Part shown: one piece after another, positions 24,119-32,927 of the stretch
Layout: the number at the start of each line of letters is the position of its first letter
Position numbering within the stretch: the first letter of the stretch is position 1
NCBI RefSeq assembly: GCF_014207355.1
Contig: NZ_JACHEF010000003.1
Coordinates: forward strand, 781,763-845,762
Length of the DNA stretch: 64,000 nucleotides
Source of the DNA: Mesorhizobium sangaii
GTDB taxonomy: Bacteria; Pseudomonadota; Alphaproteobacteria; Rhizobiales; Rhizobiaceae
Direction of reading: 5' to 3'
Program-made: the position numbers and the translations under genes
The notes under the pieces: generated by a model
Told to the model about the DNA's origin: nothing
Databases searched by the model: none
What the model saw: only the letters and a program-made list of their open reading frames with translations

Positions 24119-24688
24119 TCAGTTCTTTTTCTTGTTGAGGAAACTCCAGGGCGAGTTCACCGGCAGCGTGATCGTGTCCGGCACGCTGTCGACGCTCACC
24201 ACATCGGCCTTGCGCACGGCGTAACCTGACTGGATGACGCTGACGCCATCGAGAATGAAGAGCTGACTTTTCTCCATGTCCGGCTTAAGCGCGCCGGTGA
24301 CGGCAACCGGCTGATAGGCCTCCGACATCTTGTAGGGATGAGCCGGCGTAACCAGCACGATCTGGTTGGGCGGCGGTGTCGGCATGTGGCTGCAGGCGCC
24401 CGTCCACGGCACCAGCAGGAACTGATAGACAAGGTCGCCGTCGCGATCGACGGGCAATGCATAGCCTGCCAACTGGATGGTCTTGTCCTGCAGGTTCAGG
24501 GACAGCGTCTCGCCATGGTCGGGCAATTTTGCCGCGATCATCGGCAGCCCGACGTTTTCGGCTGCGGTCTGCGTTGCCGGGCGCAGGTCCTTCCAGAAAA
24601 TGTATGCGGTCTCGGCCGAAGCGCTGGCGGCGGCCACGGACACAAACGACACTGCGAGCGCTATGGTTGATCTGATGTGGTTGCTCAT
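24119..24688 (-). CDS. DUF3299 secreted protein
   Basis: A 189-residue periplasmic protein of unknown function. Residues 1-25 are a Sec signal ending ASASA. The core matches DUF3299: IQLAGYALPVDRDG, then FLLVPWTGACSHMPTPPPNQ. In many bacteria proteins of this type sit next to metal or lipoprotein transport genes, but here the neighbours are a convergent Lrp gene and a GNAT gene. The YAVRKADVV tail is ordinary for the family. Confidence 0.72.
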   Translation of the reverse strand: MSNHIRSTIALAVSFVSVAAASASAETAYIFWKDLRPATQTAAENVGLPMIAAKLPDHGETLSLNLQDKTIQLAGYALPVDRDGDLVYQFLLVPWTGACSHMPTPPPNQIVLVTPAHPYKMSEAYQPVAVTGALKPDMEKSQLFILDGVSVIQSGYAVRKADVVSVDSVPDTITLPVNSPWSFLNKKKN

Positions 24689-24733
24689 GGCCGCTTCCTT
24701 TGGACCCGAGTAGAGACGCCGTTGCCAATGACG

Positions 24734-25315
24734 TCAACGCTCGAGCCGCATCACATGTCTGCGAGAACCGGCCATGCCGATCTCGTGGAACCCGCGCGCC
24801 ACAAACATGTTGCGAAGGCCCATGAAGCTGTAGCACGGCGATGCCTGATCGACCGGATAGGCCTCGATCGTTCTGGCCCCTTTGGCGAAGGCGTGTTCGA
24901 TGGCCGCGTCGAGCAGTGCGGCAGCCAACCCGCCGCCACGCAAGGCCCTTGGCACGTAAAAACAAACGATCGACCAGATATCGGTCTCGCTGTCGTCCTG
25001 TTGGCGTGACAGCCTGCGATAGGTCCGGCGTGGCGCGACCGAGCACCAACCGACGGTCTTGCCGTCAATCAGGGCGAGGATGCCGACCGGCGTGCCGGCG
25101 TCGACGAGCGCCATCATGGCCCGCTTTTTCTGGTCGCTCTCGACATGCTCGCGGCTGGGCAGATGGCGCCAGGCCATGCACCAGCAATATTTCGGGGCGC
25201 CCGGCCGTTCGAACAGGTTTTCGAAATCGGCGCGCGGCGAGCGCGTCACTTCCGTGAAGTGGATTTCAGGTCCGTCACGCTTTCCTGGCGGCGAGGCGCT
25301 CGAGCGTCCTGGCAT
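24734..25315 (-). CDS. GNAT-family N-acetyltransferase
   Basis: A 193-residue protein with an acetyl-CoA-binding GNAT core. FYVPRALRGGGLAAALLDAAIEHA corresponds to the RGxGxA pyrophosphate loop and helix, and the preceding TVGWCSVAPR strand fits the fold. The substrate is not evident. ATG 25315 overlaps the end of the DNA alkylation repair gene by 41 bases; a GTG further inside the frame could be the real start. It is probably the last gene of a three-gene minus-strand operon. Confidence 0.75.
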   Translation of the reverse strand: MPGRSSASPPGKRDGPEIHFTEVTRSPRADFENLFERPGAPKYCWCMAWRHLPSREHVESDQKKRAMMALVDAGTPVGILALIDGKTVGWCSVAPRRTYRRLSRQQDDSETDIWSIVCFYVPRALRGGGLAAALLDAAIEHAFAKGARTIEAYPVDQASPCYSFMGLRNMFVARGFHEIGMAGSRRHVMRLER

Positions 25316-25979
25316 CCGACAGTTCCTTCACAGCATCCTTGCCGATCCAGCGCGCCGTCTTGTCGGTCGATTGCGCGAGCCTTTCGGCGACAGCAAGGGC
25401 AGCACCGTGCATATCCATCGATCGCTTGCCGATCGAGCGAAGGGCCCAGTTGACGCCCTTCTTCACGAAGTTTCGGCCGTCGGTGGCATGCGCTTCGATG
25501 ATCGGCAGGAAGGCGAGAAAGGTCGCCTCCGGCTCTTTCTTCCGGTGGACGACTGACCAAGCCATCATGGCAAAAGCCGTGCGTCGAACGAATTCCCGTT
25601 CATCTGCCGCGAAATCACCGATCAGTTCTTTCCAGGCGTCCGTGTCGACGAAGAGATCGGAGACGCCGTCGACGATATCCCAGGAGTCGAAACTCGACGC
25701 CCATTGCCTTGCATCCGCTGCAGAAAACCGCTTCGGGTCGGCCGTGACGGAAGCGACGAACTGCGCCTCCATGATCCCTGTCTGCCAAAGCGCGAAAGCG
25801 CGCTCATGGTTGCGCTTGATTTTTTTGGCAATCTGCCGCTGCACGCCGTGCGAGATGCCGAGCGCACGTTCGATCTTGATGCCGTAGCGCAGCATGCCGA
25901 GGCGATTTTCCTCCGAGCCGATCGAGCGCAGATGCGCGACGATTTCTTCGGCAGTGGATTGGGGCGAAAGCTCGGCCAT
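25275..25979 (-). CDS. AlkD-like DNA alkylation repair protein
   Basis: A 234-residue all-helical protein of the HEAT-like-repeat DNA glycosylase family, which removes bulky or positively charged alkylated bases without flipping them. SFDSWDIVDGVSDLF matches the conserved DNA-contact helix with its Trp-Asp pair. WSVVHRKKEPEATF and FVKKGVNWALRSIGKRS are further signatures. It starts 9 bases after the dehydrogenase gene and overlaps the GNAT gene, so all three are probably cotranscribed. Confidence 0.87.
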   Translation of the reverse strand: MAELSPQSTAEEIVAHLRSIGSEENRLGMLRYGIKIERALGISHGVQRQIAKKIKRNHERAFALWQTGIMEAQFVASVTADPKRFSAADARQWASSFDSWDIVDGVSDLFVDTDAWKELIGDFAADEREFVRRTAFAMMAWSVVHRKKEPEATFLAFLPIIEAHATDGRNFVKKGVNWALRSIGKRSMDMHGAALAVAERLAQSTDKTARWIGKDAVKELSDARTLERLAARKA

Positions 25980-25988
25980 CGCGAACCC

Positions 25989-26858
25989 TTATTTTTCCAG
26001 GCGCGCCAGCAGCGAGGACGTATCCCAGCGCTTGCCGCCCATCGCCTGCACATCCTTGTAGAACTGGTCGACAAGTGCGGTAACCGGCAGTTTGGCGCCG
26101 TTGCGGTCGGCCTCGGTCAGGCAGATGCCAAGGTCCTTGCGCATCCAATCGACGGCGAAGCCGAAATCATATTTGCCGGCATTCATCGTCTTGTGCCGGT
26201 TCTCCATCTGCCAGGAACCGGCCGCACCCTTGGAAATCACCTCGATCACCTTCTCGATGTCGAGCCCGGCCTTCTTGCCGAAATGGATGCCTTCGGCCAG
26301 ACCCTGGACGAGGCCGGCGATGGTGATCTGGTTGATCATCTTGGTGAGTTGGCCAGCACCTGCCGATCCCATCAAGCCGACCATGCGGGCATAGGCATCG
26401 ATGACGGGCCTGGCCCTGTCGAAAGCTTCCTGCTCACCGCCGACCATGACAGTCAGCACGCCGTTCTCGGCGCCTGCCTGGCCGCCGGAGACCGGCGCAT
26501 CGAGAAACGAAAAGCCACCGGCCTGCGCGGCCGCCGCCAGTTCGCGCGCGACCTCGGCCGAGGCCGTCGTGTTGTCGATGAAGACCGAGCCTTTCTTCAT
26601 CGATTTGAAGGCACCTTCGGGACCTATCGTCACCGAACGCAGATCGTCATCGTTGCCGACGCAAGAGAAGACGAAATCCTTGCCCTCGGCCGCATCCGCC
26701 GGCGTCAGTGCGAGGCTGCCGCCATGCTGGCCAACCCATTGCTCTGCCTTGGCCTTGGTGCGGTTGTAGACGGTGACGTCATGGCCACGCTTGTTCCTGA
26801 GGTGCCCGGCCATCGGATAACCCATCACGCCAAGACCGAGAAATGCCACAGATGCCAT
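25989..26858 (-). CDS. Beta-hydroxyacid dehydrogenase (3-hydroxyisobutyrate dehydrogenase type)
   Basis: A 289-residue NAD(P)-dependent oxidoreductase. VAFLGLGVMGYPMAGHL is the Rossmann dinucleotide motif, FLDAPVSGGQAGAENG the substrate-binding motif, and GSAGAGQLTKMINQ carries the catalytic Lys. KYDFGFAVDWMRKDLGI is the typical cofactor-loop region. The substrate could be 3-hydroxyisobutyrate, tartronate semialdehyde or succinate semialdehyde; the sequence does not decide. It heads a minus-strand operon with the AlkD-like and GNAT genes. Confidence 0.9.
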   Translation of the reverse strand: MASVAFLGLGVMGYPMAGHLRNKRGHDVTVYNRTKAKAEQWVGQHGGSLALTPADAAEGKDFVFSCVGNDDDLRSVTIGPEGAFKSMKKGSVFIDNTTASAEVARELAAAAQAGGFSFLDAPVSGGQAGAENGVLTVMVGGEQEAFDRARPVIDAYARMVGLMGSAGAGQLTKMINQITIAGLVQGLAEGIHFGKKAGLDIEKVIEVISKGAAGSWQMENRHKTMNAGKYDFGFAVDWMRKDLGICLTEADRNGAKLPVTALVDQFYKDVQAMGGKRWDTSSLLARLEK

Positions 26859-26902
26859 GATTTTACCCTTCAGACGGAAACGAAATTTGCTTCGAAAGCT
26901 CT

Positions 26903-27002
26903 AAAGCGCGTCTCGTTGAAACGGATTCAGGCGACGCGCTTTAGGTCTTGGTTTCATGCATGTCGTTGCCCCAAGACCGGGGCCACTTTTGGGCACATGC
27001 AT
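26903..27002. repeat. Two-module rhizobial intergenic repeat, copy C
   Basis: About 100 bp, with both modules clear: AAAGCGCGTCTCG...GGCGACGCGCTTTA, then TGCATGTCGTTGCCCCAAGA...CTTTTGGGCACATGCAT. It lies between the dehydrogenase promoter region and the end of the ABC permease operon. Confidence 0.8.
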
Positions 27003-27067
27003 TAGGCTCTGCGCTCACGTCAAGACGCCTGTGGGCTGATCGACTGGTACAGCCAGTGTGGATTCAG

Positions 27068-27937
27068 TCAGCGCTTCAGATGAATGGTGATCCGGCGTTC
27101 GATCCATTCAATGCCATGACGCAATATCTCGACCATGACGAGGTAGACGACGGCGACCCAGATATAGGCCTGAATGTCGAAGGAGTTGGCGAAGGCGAGC
27201 TTTGCGTTACCCATCAGGTCGTAGACCGTAATGATGGCGACGATGGCCGAAGCCTTGATCATCAAGATGAGTTCGTTGCCGTAAGGCCGCAAGGCGACAA
27301 TCAAGGCCTGCGGCAGGATGATCTTGCGCAACGTCTGCAATTTGTGCAGGCCAAGGGATGCAGCACCTTCCCATTGGCCCTTGGGCACGCTCTCGATGGC
27401 GCCGCGCAGGATTTCGGCTTGGTACGCGGCGGTGTTGAGCGCAAAGGCAAAGACGCCGCAATTGAAGGCGTCCTTGAAAAAATCCCAAAGCGTGAATCGG
27501 GCGAGAGTCAGCCCATCGCTAAACACGGGAAGGAAGATGCCGAATTCGCTGAGTTGCGGGCGGAAAGAGCCAACGCCGTAATAGACGAGAAAAGTCTGGA
27601 CCAGCAACGGCGTGCCACGGAAAAAGTAGACATAGCAATAGGCGAGGCCGGACAGGATCCGGTTGCTGGACATACGGCCGTAGGCGACGGGGAGCGACAG
27701 TATCGCACCAAGCACCATCGCTATGGCGACCAGCGACAGGGTGACCCCAAGCCCTCTCAGATAGGCCGGCGCATATTTGGCAAAGAAGGCCGGATTCCAG
27801 GCAAGGACGAGATAGGCAACTATGCCCAGCCCGAAGGCTATCCACAGGCAGACGAGCGCGTAGCCCGCGACGCGGGGACGCGGCCAGCCCCGCGCCCGTG
27901 GCGGTGGCCGCTCGACCATGGTCGCTGTAGCGCTCAT
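27068..27937 (-). CDS. Polar amino-acid ABC transporter permease (HisM/GlnP type)
   Basis: A 289-residue inner-membrane permease with about five or six membrane segments and an N-terminal cytoplasmic extension of roughly 25 residues. The EAA loop reads ESVPKGQWEGAASLGLHKLQ, typical of the histidine/lysine/arginine group, and FFRGTPLLVQTFLVYYG is a family signature. It overlaps the upstream permease gene by four bases (ATGA), indicating coupling. The ATPase partner is not encoded here; a shared ATPase elsewhere must serve the pair. Confidence 0.92.
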   Translation of the reverse strand: MSATATMVERPPPRARGWPRPRVAGYALVCLWIAFGLGIVAYLVLAWNPAFFAKYAPAYLRGLGVTLSLVAIAMVLGAILSLPVAYGRMSSNRILSGLAYCYVYFFRGTPLLVQTFLVYYGVGSFRPQLSEFGIFLPVFSDGLTLARFTLWDFFKDAFNCGVFAFALNTAAYQAEILRGAIESVPKGQWEGAASLGLHKLQTLRKIILPQALIVALRPYGNELILMIKASAIVAIITVYDLMGNAKLAFANSFDIQAYIWVAVVYLVMVEILRHGIEWIERRITIHLKR

Positions 27938-28653
27938 CGTTGTGCCTCCCGCCGGCCGAGCGAGCGCAGGATGGCGCTGGTGGCGAAGGACGAGACGATG
28001 GCCAGGCCGAGAAAGACCAGCGCCGCCACGCTGTAAAACAGGAACGAGTGCTTGGTGACGCGAGCCGCCACACCGGCGTTGCGCAAAGTCTCGGCGAGAC
28101 CGACGACCGACACGAGCGACGTGTCCTTGAGCAGACTGAGCCAGCAGTTCTCAAGTCCGGGGAAGGCGATGCGAAGCAGTTGCGGCAAGATCACCTTGCG
28201 CATGGTCAACCAGTTGGAAAGGCCAATGGCATAGCCGCCCTCATACTGGCCTTTCGGTATGGCGCGGAATGCCGACAGGAAAACTTCGCTGGCATAGGAC
28301 GAGAAGATCAGGGAAAGCACGATCATGCCGGCGACGAAGCCGTTGACGTCGATGGTCGCGTCGGGCCGGAAATACCGGATGAGATGCTGCAGCAGAATTG
28401 GCACGCCGAAGAAAAACAGGAAAAGCGTCACCAGTTCCGGCAGGCCGCGGAAGACAGTGGTGTAGATGTTGGCGGCGAGGCGCAGCGAGGGTTCTTCGGA
28501 CTGTTTGGCGTATGCAATGAAAAAGCCGATTGTCAGCCCGATCGGCAGCGTGGCGAGTGCGAGCGCGACGGTAACCAGGGCGCCATAAGCGATATCATCA
28601 AGCCAGCCATCGGGTCCCCAACTGAGAAGTGTCCATAAGCTCTGGGCTGGCAT
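27934..28653 (-). CDS. Polar amino-acid ABC transporter permease (HisQ type)
   Basis: A 239-residue permease forming a heterodimer with the next gene's product. TVFRGLPELVTLFLFFFGVP and the EAA loop RAIPKGQYEGGYAIGLSNWL are diagnostic. It lies 75 bases after the binding-protein gene, with a strong hairpin in the gap, and overlaps the second permease by four bases. The order binding protein, HisQ-like, HisM-like is that of arginine/octopine-type uptake systems. Confidence 0.92.
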   Translation of the reverse strand: MPAQSLWTLLSWGPDGWLDDIAYGALVTVALALATLPIGLTIGFFIAYAKQSEEPSLRLAANIYTTVFRGLPELVTLFLFFFGVPILLQHLIRYFRPDATIDVNGFVAGMIVLSLIFSSYASEVFLSAFRAIPKGQYEGGYAIGLSNWLTMRKVILPQLLRIAFPGLENCWLSLLKDTSLVSVVGLAETLRNAGVAARVTKHSFLFYSVAALVFLGLAIVSSFATSAILRSLGRREAQR

Positions 28654-28692
28654 TGACTGGTCTTGTCTCCACGGCGATCACAGAAGACCGGA

Positions 28693-28717
28693 AGGCGGCG
28701 GGAGACCCCCGCCGCCT
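28693..28717 (-). terminator. Intercistronic hairpin between binding protein and permease genes
   Basis: A perfect 10-bp inverted repeat, AGGCGGCGGG/CCCGCCGCCT, with a five-base loop. Such hairpins after a binding-protein gene commonly stabilise its mRNA or reduce permease expression. There is no long T-run, so full termination is unlikely. Confidence 0.65.
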
Positions 28718-28728
28718 TTGTCATATTA

Positions 28729-29514
28729 TCAGGATTCGGCGCCGAAGACGTCGAACTTGAAGTACTTGTCGTTGATTTCCTTGTACTTTCCGTTGGCGCG
28801 AATAGCATCAATGGCCGCATTGAACTTGTTGACGAGATCGGTCTCGCCCTTGCGCACGGCAATGCCGGCGCCGGGTCCGAAGATGTCGACCGGTTGCGGC
28901 GACGGCTGGCCGAGAATCTTGCAGCATGCGCCATCAGGCGAATCCAGCCACTGCTGAAGCACAACAATATCGTCCTCGATGGCGTCGAGACGACCATTGG
29001 CAAGATCTGCCTGCTCCTCGGGGCTGCTCGGATAGCCCTTGACGGTGCTGTCGGTGTAGGTCTTCGAGGCATAGTTGAAATGCGTGGTGGTGGTGGCGAC
29101 ACCGATGGTCTTGCCAGCGAGATCTGCCTTGGTCACGCCTTTCAGCGTGCTGTCCTTAGGCACGGCCAGGGCCGACGGCGTGTTGTAATATTTGTTGGTG
29201 AAGTCGACCTTCTCCTTGCGCTCGGGCGTGATCGACATCGAGGCGACGATGGCGTCGAACTTGCCGGCCTGGAGGGCTGGAATGATGCCGTCCCAATCCT
29301 GGGCGACGAAGGTGCACTTGACCTTCATCTGGTCACAAAGCGCCTTGGCGATGTCGATGTCGAAACCGACGAGCTGGCCATCGGCGGTGAGGTTGTTGAA
29401 GGGTGGGTAGGCGCCTTCGGTGCCGATCCTCAGGGTCTTTTCCTGGGCCTGGGCTACGCCGAGCGTCAGCAGCGCAGCCGATGCGGCAAGCGCGATACGC
29501 AGTGCAATACGCAT
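28729..29514 (-). CDS. Periplasmic lysine/arginine/ornithine-type binding protein
   Basis: A 261-residue secreted binding protein. Residues 1-23 are a signal ending GVAQAQ. EGAYPPFNNLTADGQLVGFDIDI is the family 3 solute-binding signature, and IVASMSITPERKEKVDFTNK the ligand-binding segment, as in LAO/ArgT proteins for basic amino acids. ATG 29514 is preceded by AGAGAGG; the frame runs further upstream without support. It heads the ABC operon. Confidence 0.93.
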   Translation of the reverse strand: MRIALRIALAASAALLTLGVAQAQEKTLRIGTEGAYPPFNNLTADGQLVGFDIDIAKALCDQMKVKCTFVAQDWDGIIPALQAGKFDAIVASMSITPERKEKVDFTNKYYNTPSALAVPKDSTLKGVTKADLAGKTIGVATTTTHFNYASKTYTDSTVKGYPSSPEEQADLANGRLDAIEDDIVVLQQWLDSPDGACCKILGQPSPQPVDIFGPGAGIAVRKGETDLVNKFNAAIDAIRANGKYKEINDKYFKFDVFGAES

Positions 29515-29671
29515 GATAGTCCTCTCTTTATTGTCCCGGCCGTCGTTCCTAACGGCTCTGTGGGGCGGTGCTTTTGACCGCCCGCTGGCGCGATACTCCC
29601 ACTCTTTCCAAGAAAAAAGCAACTGCAAAACCACAAAAATGGGCAAGACTATTCTGCCGCTGCGTTAGCTC

Positions 29672-30181
29672 TCAAGCAACGAGCCCGGTGGCCCGCTCGA
29701 TGAAGTCGGCTATTGATCCCACGTCGTCGAGATCGAACACCGGCAGCGGCTCGCCTTCGGCCGCAAAATCGGCGGCGACGGCGACGATGTTCGGATCCGT
29801 TGCCGAAAGCGGCGTACGGTCCTTCGCGTCCAGCCGGCGGGTTTCGATCTTGCGGTGGGCTTCGCGCTTGTAGCCTTCGACCAGCACCAGATCGCACGGT
29901 GCAAGCCGTGACAGAATCGCCTCCAGTTTCGGCTCATCCTCACCGCGCAGTTCGTGCATCAGCGCCCAACGATTGCCGGATACGATCGCGACTTCGGTGG
30001 CGCCGGCCTGCCGGTGGCGGAAGCTGTCGGCGCCCGGTTTGTCGATGTCGAAGTCATGATGGGCGTGTTTCACCGTCGACACCTTCCAGCCACGCCGGAC
30101 GAGTTCGGTGACCAGCCTTTCGGTCAATGTCGTCTTGCCGGAATTCTTCCAGCCGGTGATGCCGAAGACGCGTCTGTTCAT
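29672..30181 (-). CDS. mobB: Molybdopterin-guanine dinucleotide biosynthesis protein B
   Basis: A 169-residue GTP-binding adaptor that assists MobA in making the guanine dinucleotide form of the molybdenum cofactor. FGITGWKNSGKTTLTERLV is the P-loop. The conserved KHAHHDFDIDKPGADSFRH segment and LVLVEGYKRE follow. It overlaps mobA by four bases, so the two are translationally coupled. Confidence 0.93.
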   Translation of the reverse strand: MNRRVFGITGWKNSGKTTLTERLVTELVRRGWKVSTVKHAHHDFDIDKPGADSFRHRQAGATEVAIVSGNRWALMHELRGEDEPKLEAILSRLAPCDLVLVEGYKREAHRKIETRRLDAKDRTPLSATDPNIVAVAADFAAEGEPLPVFDLDDVGSIADFIERATGLVA

Positions 30182-30810
30182 GATTTCATGCTCCGCAACA
30201 GACGTTCTGCCTGAACAAGATCGTCGGGCACGTTGATGTTGAAGAAAGGGTCGACCGGTTGGCCCGCGGATTGCGGATCCGGGAATTCCACCTCGACAAA
30301 TTCATGCCGTTCGATGAAGGCCGAAACCCGCCTGATATCCTCATCGACCAGAAAGTGCCGCAAGGCATCGCGGCAGTCCGTCGGCCACAGCGCGAAGGTC
30401 GGATGCCGCTTGCCGGCCGAGCAAGCGACGGCAATCGAACCGGGACGCTGATCGGTTGCTGCCGCCAGCCGTTCGACAAGGTCAAGCGGCAGGAAGGGCG
30501 TGTCGCCGGCAGCGGTGACGATCGCCTTGCAAGCCGTCTTGGCGGCTGCCCATTCGAGGCCGGTCAGGATTCCGGCAAGCGGTCCGGCAAAGCCCATCAC
30601 CGTGTCTGCAAGCACTGGCAGCCCAAAGCGCGAGAACCGCGACGGATCACCGTTGGCGCTGAGCACCAGGGGTTCGATCTGCGGGCCAAAGCGCAACACG
30701 ACCTGGTCAAGCACGCGACCGCCGCCAAGCGGCAACAGGCTCTTGTCGCCACCGCCCATTCGTCTGGACTGGCCGCCGGCCAGAATGATCCCTGCAACAT
30801 CTCGCTTCAT
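30178..30810 (-). CDS. mobA: Molybdenum cofactor guanylyltransferase
   Basis: Transfers GMP from GTP to molybdopterin. The 210-residue protein opens AGIILAGGQSRRMGGGDKSL, the nucleotide-binding loop of the family, and has PVLADTVMGFAGPLAGIL and the TAAGDTPFLPLDL metal-binding Asp. FFNINVPDDL near the end is also typical. ATG 30810 begins MKRDVAG; the frame continues upstream without support. It is first of the mobA-mobB pair. moaA lies 2 kb upstream on the same strand, suggesting a dispersed cofactor region. Confidence 0.93.
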   Translation of the reverse strand: MKRDVAGIILAGGQSRRMGGGDKSLLPLGGGRVLDQVVLRFGPQIEPLVLSANGDPSRFSRFGLPVLADTVMGFAGPLAGILTGLEWAAAKTACKAIVTAAGDTPFLPLDLVERLAAATDQRPGSIAVACSAGKRHPTFALWPTDCRDALRHFLVDEDIRRVSAFIERHEFVEVEFPDPQSAGQPVDPFFNINVPDDLVQAERLLRSMKS

Positions 30811-30866
30811 GCCACCGAGCCTGTACGCCAGCCGTCGGAAATCACAAGAACCTTCAGGATGTTCGG

Positions 30867-31850
30867 CTAGATTCCATCCGGGACCATGCTTGGCCCGGTG
30901 CTTTCGGCGACGATCTTGCGCCGGCCGACGACCCGCTCGCGGTAAAGCGCATAGAGGCCGGAGCCGATGATGATCGTGGCCCCGACGATCATCGGCAGAT
31001 CTGGAATGTCGGCGAAGACGAACAGACCAAGCAGGATCGACCAGATCAGGGCCGTGTAGCGGAACGGCGCGATGAAGGAGATGTCGCCCGCCCGCATCGC
31101 CATGATGATGAACTGGTAGCCGATGAGCACCAGCACCGCGGCCAGCGCCAACAAGGCTGTGCTGTTCCCCGTCATCGGAGTCCAGCCCCCCATCGGTGAA
31201 AGCAACGCGGCTCCCAGGATTGTCATGGCAAGCGCGGTGGCGGTCGACACCAGCAGCGTCGGAATGGCCTTGGGAATCCGCTTGGTGGCAAGATCGCGCA
31301 CCGCACAACAGGCAACGCAGGCCAGCGCCACCAGCGAGTAGACGCTGAACCCTTCGAAACCTGGCCGCACGATGACCAGCACACCGGCAAATCCGATGGC
31401 GATGGCCAGCCAGCGCCGCCAGCCGACACCCTCATTGAAGACCAGCGCCGCGCCCATCGTCACCGCCAGCGGCAGCGCCTGGAGGACAGCCGAGACACTG
31501 GCGATCGGCAAATGGGCGAGCGCGATCAGAAACGTCACCGTGCCGCCGGCTTCGCCGAGGACGCGCAGCGCCACCATTGGCTCGAGCATCGAGCGTAGCC
31601 GGACGAGGGCACCGCGCTGCCAGGCAAGCGTGCCGACGAACAGGGTCGCAAACGCTCCCCTGATCAGCATGACTTGCGCCATGTTCATCGATTGCGACGA
31701 GTATTTGGTGATGGCGTCGTTGAGGGTGAAGCCGGCCATCGCCACCACCATGAACAACGCGCCGCGAAGGTTTGGAGAAAGGGGCAAGACGACTACCGGT
31801 TCTGCTTTGCAGCAAGCCTGTACCAGCCGGGCATGAAACAGCAACAGCAA
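30867..31850 (-). CDS. DMT-superfamily (EamA) transporter
   Basis: A 327-residue inner-membrane protein with ten predicted membrane segments in two EamA repeats. ATKYSSQSMNMAQVMLIRG, the first repeat's ALAHLPIASVSAVLQALP, and the second's AMRAGDISFIAPFRYTALIW are typical of drug/metabolite transporters. The start is uncertain: ATG 31850 adds about 20 residues before the first membrane helix and lacks a good ribosome site. The substrate is unknown. It lies 56 bases upstream of mobA on the same strand. Confidence 0.85.
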   Translation of the reverse strand: MLLLFHARLVQACCKAEPVVVLPLSPNLRGALFMVVAMAGFTLNDAITKYSSQSMNMAQVMLIRGAFATLFVGTLAWQRGALVRLRSMLEPMVALRVLGEAGGTVTFLIALAHLPIASVSAVLQALPLAVTMGAALVFNEGVGWRRWLAIAIGFAGVLVIVRPGFEGFSVYSLVALACVACCAVRDLATKRIPKAIPTLLVSTATALAMTILGAALLSPMGGWTPMTGNSTALLALAAVLVLIGYQFIIMAMRAGDISFIAPFRYTALIWSILLGLFVFADIPDLPMIVGATIIIGSGLYALYRERVVGRRKIVAESTGPSMVPDGI

Positions 31851-31919
31851 AGGGCTGGGCCACGGGCTTGGCCGTAGCCCAGAAGATCGATCGCCCGCAA
31901 CGCGGCAGACCTTATTTCT

Positions 31920-32279
31920 TCATTTCTTCGGCGTCAGAATTTCGGTGCCGTTGCCTTCCTTGCCGGCGATCGTCCACAGGCCGTGCAGCGACCCGTCATC
32001 CTCGACCTTGTAGACGACAAGGCCGATGTCCTTGCCCATCACATAGCCGGCCGAGAAGGCGTCGTCGTTGCGCATGCAGATACCGTCGGAGGACGAGCCG
32101 CCCGTCTCCCAATGGATCGCGCAGGTCGTCCCGCTGGTCAGCGTGATGGTGGCTTCGCCATCATAGGCAGAGCCGTCGAAATTGGTGCCGGCGACGGTAT
32201 AGGTGCCGCCAATCGACTGGGCCGTAGCGGGAAAGGCCGTGAGGCCAAGCAATGCGAACGAAAGAAGAAGTTTGCGCAT
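31920..32279 (-). CDS. Small secreted protein, unknown function
   Basis: A 119-residue exported protein. Residues 1-20 are a clean Sec signal ending FPATA. The mature part is beta-rich: GGTYTVAGTNFDGSAYDGEA, a Cys pair (TTCAIHW and GICMRND), and GLVVYKVEDDGSLHGLWTIA near the end. I cannot name a characterised family, though the layout is common in small rhizobial envelope proteins. It may be the last gene of the local minus-strand series. Confidence 0.7.
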   Translation of the reverse strand: MRKLLLSFALLGLTAFPATAQSIGGTYTVAGTNFDGSAYDGEATITLTSGTTCAIHWETGGSSSDGICMRNDDAFSAGYVMGKDIGLVVYKVEDDGSLHGLWTIAGKEGNGTEILTPKK

Positions 32280-32397
32280 GGTATATTCCCCCAGAGCGAA
32301 AGACCGCTACGAGACGGAGGCTAAGCGGGAAAACGCCACCGGTAAATCAGGCGGACATTCGCGTACGGAGATTTGTCGGCGGTGTGGCCGAAAATGC

Positions 32398-32871
32398 TCA
32401 TGGTCCCTTGAGACTGCTGGCGATGGCGCCGACCAGCGGATCGTATTTCGACTTCAGCGCCGGTGGGTAATCGACCCAGACCGTGCGGATGACGCCATCC
32501 CGGCCGAACAGGCGTCGCTCGTAGAAGATCTTTCCATCCTTCAAGCCCGACAGCACCGCCCAGTCCTTGCCAGCCTTGCTGTAGGTGACCTTGTAGCCGG
32601 GTTCACCGCTGGCCTTCTCGGCCGCCACGAAACGCTTCGGCGTGTCGTCGTCGATGTTGAGGATGCCCGAGCAGATCAGGCTGGCGCCGTCGGCACTCAG
32701 CCATTCCTGGCCGTCGCCATTGTCCGGCTCGGGCTGGCGGTCGGTGAAGATGTCGTCGGGAAAGGTGCAGACGGTGCCGAAGCGCTCATTGGTGTAAGTG
32801 AATGGCGCGGCAACGGCGTTGGTCGCGGCAATCGTCGCGACAGCCGCCAGAAATGAGGAACGACTCAGCAT
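32398..32871 (-). CDS. Secreted protein, unknown function
   Basis: A 157-residue exported protein. Residues 1-22 are a Sec signal ending NAVA. The mature domain starts FTYTNERFGTVCTFPDDIF and contains one likely disulfide (TVCTFP and SLICSG) and a KSKYDPLVGAIASSLKG tail. ATG 32871 follows GAGGCAGGAT; ATG 32889 is less likely. Proteins with this opening in alphaproteobacteria are uncharacterised envelope proteins. It lies 56 bases after moaA on the same strand. Confidence 0.7.
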   Translation of the reverse strand: MLSRSSFLAAVATIAATNAVAAPFTYTNERFGTVCTFPDDIFTDRQPEPDNGDGQEWLSADGASLICSGILNIDDDTPKRFVAAEKASGEPGYKVTYSKAGKDWAVLSGLKDGKIFYERRLFGRDGVIRTVWVDYPPALKSKYDPLVGAIASSLKGP

Positions 32872-32927
32872 ATCCTGCCTCGAAGCCAATGACCCGGAGG
32901 CGATCCTGCATCAATTTCGCGAAAAGA

